Assembly: GCA_009760855.2 (NCBI GenBank)
Contig: WPIO01000063.1
Span: 2,427,600 to 2,491,599, forward strand
DNA: 64,000 nt
Source of the DNA: Cristatella mucedo
Lineage: Eukaryota; Bryozoa; Phylactolaemata; Cristatellidae
Direction of reading: 5' to 3'
Part shown: positions 55,913 to 64,000 of the stretch, one piece after another
Position numbering within the stretch: the first letter of the stretch is position 1
How the letters are laid out: each line of letters begins with the position of its first letter
Position numbers and translations under genes: made by a program
Notes under the pieces: model-generated
Database searches by the model: none
Told to the model about the DNA's origin: nothing
The model's input: only the letters and a program-made list of their open reading frames with translations

Positions 55913-58900
55913 AAATTTCAGACGCACCTGATCCAGTATCCGTCTTGCTACTGGGCATCGAAGTATACTTTTATCCCAAAAATATGGCTAAGAGCTTACT
56001 CTTATCTGCCGGTCTTCAGTTTATGTGAGTATTTCTTCTCTCACATGTAAAAGAAAAGAATCTAGAAGCGTACTATGTATTGTACAGCAACAACTAATGC
56101 AAGCGCAAACAGATCGACCCATTGCTCAGTAAATGTTTGTATATCGTTCAGGTATTTTAAAATACCACTCTCTCGATTTCTCGAGCGAAAGCTATAGGCT
56201 TGACTATCTTAGATGTCTTAGTTGTGTGCAAACTAATATCTTTTCAGATGGATACTTCTATAACTATGATATACTACAGGTTTAATAGACCTACTAATAA
56301 TTTTATCATCATTTATCATCACCATTTTCACGGACCTACTAATAACATGTTTTAAATTAAGGCATTCCCAGCCGGTTGCAACACAAGCTTTAGCCAAATG
56401 CCAATTGAATAACACGGTGTCCTTCACAGGCATACTTGCTCCAGCAATCAAGTGCAGTTCGGATTGAAGCCTGAACGTATAAGCATTATTGACTTCAACA
56501 TCCTGGTTCAATATGCCTTTAGGTAGTACTGAATTGTTTTGGTCTGCGGTTGTGCATGAGCTGTGTTCACATGTATTCTTTAAGAATGTCTAGCTTAGCA
56601 TAGTGTGTTCTCACAGACGTAGCATGCTGCTTTCGCGTCCAGACACAACTAGTCCACGGCACAGCTCTTGGAGTCGTGTTAGTCTCGTAAGAAGTACAAC
56701 TAATGCTGGCGAAACCTGAACCTTATATTAAGGCTAGTGACATGTAGGTGCAGCAGTTATCTATGCAGGCACGGCGCCAGTAGGTGGAATACGGTATTGG
56801 CAAAGAACATGCATACGTAAGTGCGACAATTGCAAATCCTCGGCATTGATATGTCTATTTGGCATCAACTGAGCTTAGCAGATGCGTATCAACTGTTCAT
56901 ATTACGCCATATTGTCGCGTAATCAGTTCCCAGATGTTCCAATTGAGTAGCCGGAAATGAATGGTGAATATCAGCCACAATCTTGCTGATCTAACTCTAT
57001 GCTGACCGGTGTGATGCTGCCATTCGTCAAGTATCTACTAACACTAACAGGAATTCTTTGGACAGTCCATAAGGATTTGCTGTAGCTTGCCTTCACGCTA
57101 TAAGCCTTTGGGATTGAGAATTATAGAAAGATCACTAACATGTATTGGTTAACGTTAGTGCTGTTAGTGGCAATCTCACCTTGACTCAGCTAAGTAGGAA
57201 GTAAACGGTGAGCTACATGCTAACTGCTGCAACATCTAGCCACTGTTTAGGCTGCAATTTTTGTAGGAGTAATGGGTCTCCGACTTTCGACATATCCATT
57301 GCAGGCGTTGGCCCTCAAATAAATTTACCATCGGCATGGGCGATAGTCACTTTGAGACAGCATAAGCCAGCTTAGATCGTTGTTGCAGTAATCGGTTCCC
57401 TAGGTTTTATAGAGGCGCCTCATTCTCACGAAATCAGTGGTTACGTTTCCTCTTCGCACTAAATTGAATCGCGATGTTTTGAAGATTTTGGATGCACATT
57501 AACCAACCGACACACGTCAAAAAATCGTCTCATCGATCGAGTGTCCGAGAACAGTCAAACTGGTGTCTATTATTCAACCCTCTACGTACGACAAGTAAGG
57601 GAAAGGTTGCTGAAATGTTGTGAGTATCCCTTGGTCGCATTAACCCCAGATTTGAGCAGGAGCCATCCTTGAATTAGGTTGCATTTACGGTATCTCAAAG
57701 AGCATACTTCTTAAAGATGTAATCTACCTAGATACGGCTTGCAACCCTTGATTAGAGGGCATTTCTATGAGCTTCACATAAGTTAATTAATGTGATCCGC
57801 AATTATGGATACCGGAAGTTACTAAAATTCGCAATAATAACCAAAGAATCAGGTAAATGCACTAATTGCATAAGGTTCTCTAAAATTTCAGCTTGATTCG
57901 AAAACGTCATTGTGCTTCTCGAATAGGTCGCTTTAGTTTAATTTTGATAACCAAAGGAAGTGTGAGCCACTGACCATGGTTTGCCCACGATCGCCGTCCC
58001 CGATCAAAAAATGTCGAAAGTAGATTCGAAGGTCTCAGAAAATGGATCACCCCGTTCCCGTTGTTCTCTTTTTGCCAAATATTCCAGATGAGGATTTGGA
58101 AACGAAGCTTGGAGCAGAGCCATGAAGAAGTAAAATGTCAGAATGATTGCCATAGAGATTTAGAGGAAACCGTCCCACAGTCACTGTGCAACTCGGTGAA
58201 ACCGAATAGATTATATGTAGCTATCATGCTGATACCTTGGCCTGTTAGTGAAGAGCGCCCATGGGTAGGTTTTGACGAATGGCGACATCGCAATTTATAC
58301 TAAGCAGGTCCGGCTACGAGTAAGATTTTTGAAGGCAGCTCATGCACAGTCTAAGCAAAGACATTAGCAGGTCACCCGAAAGTATCACAGAGAAGTCAGG
58401 CAAAGGTTCAAACCGATCTCAGACTCACCAAAGACCAAATGCTGGAGAGAGGCCTAACCCTACTGCAAGGAAGGTTTGGATCTTCTTTTATTGGACCTAT
58501 CGTATGCGTAAGCCATATAATCTTCCAGACGCTTTATCCGCAAGCAGTACTGGTTTTCCTAATGACATATTTAAAACATAGGAATGCAAACGCATTGAAA
58601 TAATCTTTACCGCCATGCTTTCTTATAAGCTGCAACCTATTCTAATGAGGATATTCTACAACTTACTGGGAATTCTCACTGACTTAATTTAATTTGCTTC
58701 GCTCGATAAAAAAATCAAATACATTTTACTATAACTGAAAAATCCATTTTTTGAATGATAACTATTCATTGTAAAGGATTCCCATAACTTGCCAACACCA
58801 CCATTAAACCGTCTGCGGATAGCAGAGACCCTCAACACTGTAGGCCACAATCACTGTCAGTGTATCGTGGCATCTTCCACATAAACGTTTTGTAGTCCAC

Positions 58901-59460
58901 AAACATATTTTTCCACTATAGGCAAACAAGAAGTTAAATAGGAATTGACATGAAAGTAATCTTTCATAAACGAGGTTTCTGTAAAAGCTAAATTGAAAAT
59001 ATATGCGATATGAAGGCCTGGAACGTGGAAAGCAAAGATTCGGCTAATAATAAATAGGACAAGTCAGAAACTCGATTACTACGTTATGATAATATCATGA
59101 AATAAGATTACGACGGAATTTTTTGGAGTGTAGAGCCAGGTAGTGATTATCATTTGTTTTGTAATATATTGGCATAGATGATGAGTCTCAATATAAAACG
59201 GTTTAAAGAATAACGGAAATGCTTTCAAGATATGAAGGGACTGAATAAACGAGGCCTTTGAGGAAAAATAATCTTTAGACAAACGAGCGATTGAGATAGC
59301 CACGAAATAATACACTTCTGACAATAGCAGTTTATTCGACGTCGAGCTATGTAGGCAGGGAACAGTCAATCAGTCGCTAAAAGGCTTTATAAGGTATCTG
59401 AAACTGAAATACCCTCGTGCAAACGTAACGAGAGTAATAATGAGGAATCCCAGAAGATGT
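55913..59460 (+). repeat. Forward unit U5, distal part
   Basis: Bases 55,913-57,130 match 39,140-40,300 of U4 and, inverted, 18,790-19,910. Bases 57,180-58,560 match 42,540-43,660 and, inverted, 15,000-18,790 around the hAT element. Bases 58,990-59,370 match 44,500-44,880. A decayed RT relic lies at about 58,030-58,260. The 80-codon frame at 58,061-58,303 and the 79-codon frame at 58,342-58,581 are not intact in other units. Confidence 0.68.
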
Positions 59461-59750
59461 GCAGTGAAAACGAGGTATAGGGGACTAGTAGTCTTTGTTT
59501 ATTTGGATACGAACTTCAGAATGCAGTCACTTTTGGCCTGATTGGATGCATACGTTAAGGAGCTGCACGGAATTGTGGGCCATCATTCCAGGGCTAAGGA
59601 AATGCTGCCACCCTGGAATAACGGTGACTTCTTGATTGTCTATCTCTTTGAAAAAGAAGCATTCAAAGCAAATAGCTAGATTATCACGACCATCACCAGG
59701 TTAGGAGCTAGTTTGGGAGCCGTTAAGAAGAAGGTTATACGTAAAAATAT
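59461..59750 (-). pseudogene. Short antisense family B relic at the U5/U6 junction
   Basis: Aligns with about 31,130-31,400 of the U4 element (TCTTTGTTTRYTTGGATACGAAC-type segment, then AATGCAGACRTT and GGGAGCCGTTAAGAAGAAGG). Only the linker part is left. As in U4 and U5 it marks the start of a unit. Confidence 0.7.
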
Positions 59751-59884
59751 ACATATGACTCATTTTTTACGGCTTCCCAGAAGACTCAATCTTTCTTAAG
59801 GCCCTTTACGTGTGCCTCCGGGCTCAAGCCCACAATCTTAGCCATACGTTGGTCGGGGCGAGCACCTTAGTTGCTTAGTTTGTT
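59751..59884. other. Short spacer resembling 24,720-24,850
   Basis: Shares AAGACTCAATCTTTCTTAAGG-like and TGCCTCCGGGCTCAAGCCCACAA-like segments with the U3 stretch just before the family B end at 24,831. No gene. Confidence 0.5.
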
Positions 59885-60005
59885 TTTCAAGCCTGATTTT
59901 ACTTACCATTCCATTCATTTCAATTTACAGCAAATGTAAAGCGCCTAGAGAGAGATTAAGTTCTCCGAGGGCGCTTTATCAAGTGAAGTATTATTATTAT
60001 TATTA
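59885..60005 (+). mobile_element. Minimal family B 3' end
   Basis: TTTTCAAGCCTGATTTTACTTACC, the hairpin at about 59,938-59,978 and a perfect ATT run to about 60,004. Like 25,688-25,808 it carries little more than hairpin and tail. Confidence 0.9.
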
Positions 60006-61570
60006 GACTAAACCAGCTTAACTTTTTAGGCTTGAGCATCATAATAATATTATTATTCATCGAACAGTAGCCTTAATACGGCATCACCTAGATCAACTGA
60101 TAGCTTAAATAGCCATTAATCTTGGGGTTGATGTCAGCTGCAAGCTGCAAGCTGCTCTCACTGTGGGGTTTACTGAAAGATCACACTATTGTCTCCAGTT
60201 TGAGCTGTAACTATGAAATAACGGTAATCAATGTAGGCTGCAGACAGATGTAAAAATAAATGTTATTTTCATTGCCTTTTATTCACCTGCCTAACCCAGA
60301 CTCCGTCCATTATAAAATATCGGAGCTGGAATTCTTAGAATTATGTTTCAGATGGCCAGACTGAAAATAGATAATAGGCAGCCACATCTTTGGAGCCAGA
60401 CTATACGTTTCTAGTATGTTGATATGCTGGTAGCTATTTTAGTGGATGCATGCAGTATAAAAACAGAGAAAGTAAGCAAAGGCACATAAAGTAAAAAAGT
60501 GACTTTTACACGCTTCGTCTAACGTTTTGTGCTCGTTTTGCCGAGCTAGTCGGTTTCCATTGACGTCTTTAAAAATTCGACAGTCTCGATGATTATCTAT
60601 TTCTGAGGATCTAGATTATATCTAAATTTAACCAGAGACTATCGTAACCAGTCTCAGTTGCTAAATCTGCTGAAATTTTAAACAGACAAATAATTCCTCA
60701 GCTAACCGTAACCAATGGAGTCTCCATAGTTTCAAAATGATGTGGCTTAATTTGTATCACGTGGAGACGTTTTGTGAAAGTATGATGGTTTTTACCTTGA
60801 ATGCTGGCAATCCTACCGTATGAACCTAATTGCATTACTGCTTACAGTTTAAAGAATACTGTGAGATTGACACGAAGGTGTAGTGTGAAGTAGTTACAAT
60901 CGGTAAGATAGGCCAAAAGAAATGCATGGATTAATGTGTTATCTTTAGCCGTTTGACGGTGAATATGTTCTTATTACGATATGACGGACGATAAGAGAAC
61001 CTATGTGATTTTTAAGGTAGCATTACGAACTTGTCATAGCAACGTTTAACAATTAGATGAAGCAGACTTTCCCAGATTGCTGCATTAACCACCTCAGCTA
61101 TAGAAGTAATTGTAGTTTAAGGTATTTTATTGGACCAATATGCTTCTAACTTTCTTACTGATGAGTGAAATGAAGTCTATTTCTTTATACCAATTGTGTA
61201 ACAAAAGAAGCTTATGATTTGCATGGCCTATGCAAAATACGAAACGTATTTGAGTCCTTGACTGCCGATCACGCTGGAATGATTGCAACCATGTTGTGGT
61301 TTCTAAATGGGCGTGTCGTAGAAGCAAATGAATTTAGGTTCTTTCAGTTATTAACATACAATTTTTTTTTCATTGGGTTTCATAAAATGTTAAAAATTCT
61401 ATGATCGCATTGGGTAATAAGTTTTATTAGCATATTATTATATATAATTTGGGTTATTCTAATAAGACAATTTAAGTTGGCAGAGTGGCTGCACCACTGA
61501 ACCTTGTGTGTCGAAGTCAACCAATTATCGTACCCCAGAGTGATCTCCTGTGACGCCTAACTAAATGTAT
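60006..61570 (+). repeat. Forward unit U6, left part
   Basis: Bases 60,055-60,270 match the AATAAA blocks of U3, U4 and U5 (the signal itself is AATAAC here). TATAAAAA lies at 60,456-60,463. Bases 60,740-60,930 match 34,920-35,060. Bases 61,150-61,340 match 51,735-51,900, a decayed family A 3' UTR. No intact gene. Confidence 0.72.
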
Positions 61571-62266
61571 TGTAATGTAATGTATCTCCGTCTGTAACTC
61601 CACAAAGTCATAGAAACCATGTGGGTGTTAGGCAGGAGAATTTTGTATAGCACACTCACAGCCTTAGCGCTTTCATTAAGCATTCAGTTGCCAGCTGACT
61701 TCGTCTCACACAACAAAGAGTAAGTGGGAAGCATAGCAGAATCAGGAGAGCAATTGAAGTAGTGAGTAGCATAGAAGTAGCAGCTCAGAACCGCTGAAAA
61801 GAATGAGCCATAGTCGGCAGTCGGAGTGTAGTTGTCGTTGCCTGGGAATTGTGTATGCTAGGTCCACAGTCTAGGAACTGCAGAGCTAGAGTTTCTGTCG
61901 CCCACGGTCTTAAGGCCGATGAATGGTACAGCTTATTTAATTTCCACTCAGGACCTGAGGGCGTGAACAGGCTGAAACGGATGCTGCAGTTCTGCAAAGT
62001 ACTAACTAACTACTAACTAACCAATCGAACTAACCAAGCCGTGGCGGGCTTTATGGGTCAGCATAAGAACTTTGCTCTGTATCCGTTTCTCAACCGGAAT
62101 CCATCCTAGCTCTTTTAGCATAGGAGACATGTGCTCAAACCTCTGGGACTTGAGTACTAGCCCTACAGCCATATTCATAGTCAGCTGAAGTGGCCTAGAT
62201 GCTTTCTTTGGTAGCCCAGCCAAAAGGGAATTACAATAATCAAGCCGAGACAGAACTAAGGATCTA
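61571..62266 (-). mobile_element. 5'-truncated family A retrotransposon, antisense, with pentanucleotide tail
   Basis: Starts on the plus strand with GTATTGTAATGTAATGTAT, the complement of an ATTAC-type pentanucleotide tail. Read on the minus strand it then has the family A 3' UTR, the C-terminal coding part (LALQFLDCGPSIHNS in a shifted frame) and, near 62,100-62,220, KELGWIPVEKRIQSKVL and LPKKASRPLQLTMNMA. U4 (about 35,140) and U5 (about 52,130) show the empty site CTAACTAAATAATAGC, so it is specific to U6. Confidence 0.9.
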
Positions 62267-63283
62267 GGTAATCATAGTAGCAGTAATACATTCGCATAGC
62301 GCCTCTCAGAGATGTGAATCTCTATTTAGGCTGAAATATTAAAATATGCGGAATAAAAAGTTTAACAAAGGATTGGTGTAGACATATTCAAGCAGCAGAC
62401 TCAGGCAGCTAAGTTGGCACAGGCAGCTCATGAAAGCTTAAGCAGAACAGACCTAATGAATGATGTAATAAACAAGTGTATTTTGAGCTTCTTTGTAAAA
62501 TTAATCACGTCAGGGATGAAGAGACTTGCATCGGGAGTGAGTGAGTTCCAGGTTCTAGCAGTAATACAATTTAAGGCACAGTTTCTGAATGTTTTTACGA
62601 GACTGATAAGAATAGGAAGCATACTCAGGTTCATGCAACTCTTACACTGTGCTTAAACGTGCATATGTCCATTAAATTGTATGAACGACGTCCACCAAAT
62701 GGTTAGACGTTCGCCCACAAGGCAAGGTACTTGAACTTCACAACGCGGATGGTGGGTTCGAGTGGAGGTGGGCCTTCCTTTTTCATGCATCTTAAGAGGT
62801 AGAAAGCCACCAAAATGGATAGCACTTTCCAGGATCAGTCGAGATTTAAATAATAGGAAATCAGATCAGTGAATAATGTCAGATAAGAGTAGTGAATCCG
62901 ATTTAAATATTAGTGTTTTCGTTGTGGGATCAGCAGGATAGAGTTTCACCAACATCCATTGGGCCACGGATGCAAAGCTGTGGGTAATTGACGATTTTGC
63001 TGAATGACCCTGACATCGACTAGAGCCACTCTGTCAAGGCTTCTCTGCCGCTATATACATAAATGAGGTAACCAAAAGCAGCTAATGTCTTTAGCTGTTA
63101 AGGAGCTTCTTGGCTCTGTGCTCGTCGAAAATTATTTAAGAATTCACCAATGTCTTACCACGGATTAAACTCCTGAATTTTGTTGGGTACTCATTTTATT
63201 GCTTTTCTTTAGTACCGCAGAAGTGTTAGATCGATGCTAATTTAATTCATTAAAGATAGATGAAATGGCTTGGCGTCAGCAGA
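62267..63283 (+). repeat. Forward unit U6, middle part
   Basis: Orthologous to 35,150-35,880 and 52,145-52,880: the ATTTGCATAGCRCC-type segment, the SINE remnant and the CAGCYAATGTCTTTAG segment. Also contains a U6-only stretch (about 62,780-63,030) without recognised features. No gene. Confidence 0.68.
62687..62775 (+). repeat. tRNA-like SINE remnant, U6 copy
   Basis: ATGGTTAGACGTTCGCCCAC at 62,699 and GGTGGGTTCGAGTGG at 62,752 resemble the D-arm and the T-arm with near-consensus B box. The best preserved of the three orthologous copies. Confidence 0.5.
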
Positions 63284-63740
63284 TAATAATAATAATAATA
63301 ATAATGCACTTGATAAAGCACCCTCAGGAAATTTAATCTCAATCTAGGCGCTTTGCATTTGCTGCAAAGGAAAATGCAATTAAATGGTGAGTGGTATCAT
63401 GCTTGATAAACAACATGAATGACATGGTTAGGGGTGACATGCACAGGGTCAGCATGCCAATGTGGTTAGTGGCAGCATGCACAGTGTCAGAACGTATAAG
63501 CAAATGAAGGATGAATCACAGGAATCCACTAAAAGCTGTCCTAAATAGGTGTGTTTTTAAGTTGCTTTTAAATGCGGTCAGGTCAGGGAATATTCTGACG
63601 CAGGTCGGGAGGGAGTTCCAGGCTTTGGGAGCATACGAACTAAATGCAAGGTCTCCAAAGGGTTTGAGGTGTGTACGAGGTATTTGTAGACTGTTGGATT
63701 CCGAAAAGCGGGGGTACGATGTATGGCCTGAGGGGGGATG
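63284..63740 (-). mobile_element. 5'-truncated family B retrotransposon, antisense
   Basis: Starts with an AAT run (63,284-63,304), then the hairpin (about 63,316-63,356, minus), tail and C-terminal coding end (FSSYAPKAWNSLPTCVRIF on the minus strand), ending at about 63,735. Absent from the matching positions of U4 and U5. Confidence 0.92.
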
Positions 63741-64000
63741 CTGAATCATGTGCATCAAAGTCTGTTAGTAGAATATAACTTACCATTTAGTGTCCTATAA
63801 TGCTTGCAGAAGACGAGTATTCCAAGAATGTAACTAGCCATCACATAGCTCGGCAGCTGGTTCCTAGCTCCTTCCAGCATTTCCAATCTATATAAACCAC
63901 AGCAATCTAGGTGTGGTAAGTAGTGAGAGTCAAAAAGTTCTTCCTAGTTTGCTGAATCACCGTTGCGAATGTGGTAGCCTATTTAGCTGAGCTGGAGGAT
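63741..64000 (+). repeat. Forward unit U6, region leading to the expected peptide gene
   Basis: Bases 63,790-64,000 match 53,225-53,470 (U5) and 36,230-36,480 (U4): AGAATGTRACTAGCC, ATAAACCACAG and GTCAAAAAGTTC segments. In both of those units the peptide gene start codon follows about 0.63 kb later, not counting the U4-only insert. Confidence 0.72.

Noticed and set aside
55758-55958. Arg-Glu or Ser-Leu repeat proteins across the AG run
   Set aside because: They are translations of the (AG)n microsatellite in a retrotransposon 3' end.
58342-58581. Frames starting MHSLSK at 43,471 and 58,342 with a shared ESITEKSGKG segment
   Set aside because: They are homologous by unit duplication, but the U1 and U3 copies of the block lack the start codon and the downstream sequences diverge with indels; no evidence of selection.

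Overview
The window is animal nuclear DNA. It holds spliceosomal intron signals, non-LTR retrotransposons of the L2/CR1 group, a hAT DNA transposon of the GTF2IRD2/ZBED type, a Ty3-like solo LTR and tRNA-derived SINE remnants, and nothing prokaryotic. It is AT-rich and almost free of host genes. The phylum cannot be fixed from sequence alone; a repeat-rich invertebrate is my best guess.

Most of the window is an old array of duplicated units, heavily cut up by retrotransposons. I call the units U1 (about 2.7-10.3 kb, inverted), U2 (14.9-20.3 kb, inverted), U3 (20.3-28.7 kb, forward), U4 (30.7-45.1 kb, forward), U5 (47.3-59.4 kb, forward) and U6 (59.5 kb to beyond the end, forward). A forward unit typically runs: antisense L2 copy, blocks carrying AATAAA and then a TATA-like box, a tRNA-SINE remnant, a small peptide gene, flanking blocks, then a block with ancient reverse transcriptase relics. 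U1 and U3 also share a 1.4 kb near-identical block (2,737-4,158 and 26,752-28,179), so some copying was recent.

The only host gene I can support is a three-exon gene for a short secreted cationic peptide: a hydrophobic signal exon, a short acidic exon, and a lysine-rich amphipathic exon. It occurs at 37,859-38,414 (U4) and 54,097-54,733 (U5), with a third 3' remnant at about 41,083-41,190 (U4). Intron phases and the length of intron 1 agree between the two copies, and their lesions differ, so a working ancestor is implied. By homology to U4 and U5, U6 should carry another copy starting roughly 0.6 kb past the window end. The architecture resembles antimicrobial or venom-type linear peptides, but no family assignment is made.

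Mobile elements: retrotransposon family A (L2/CR1-like, pentanucleotide 3' tail) at 1-2,736, 6,236-7,745, 25,380-26,505 (minus), 40,331-40,925, 45,118-47,296 and 61,571-62,266 (minus). Family B (L2/CR1-like, ending in a conserved hairpin and (ATT)n) at 9,235-10,330, 10,868-12,525, 20,343-23,560 (minus), 30,661-32,690 (minus), 36,935-37,690 (minus), 47,297-48,740 (minus), 55,441-55,912 and many short 3' ends. A solo LTR lies at 13,343-14,664 with a 4-bp target duplication, and a 2,710-bp hAT element at 15,189-17,898 with a perfect 8-bp target duplication. All transposon coding regions are broken. No rRNA, intact tRNA or CRISPR array was seen.
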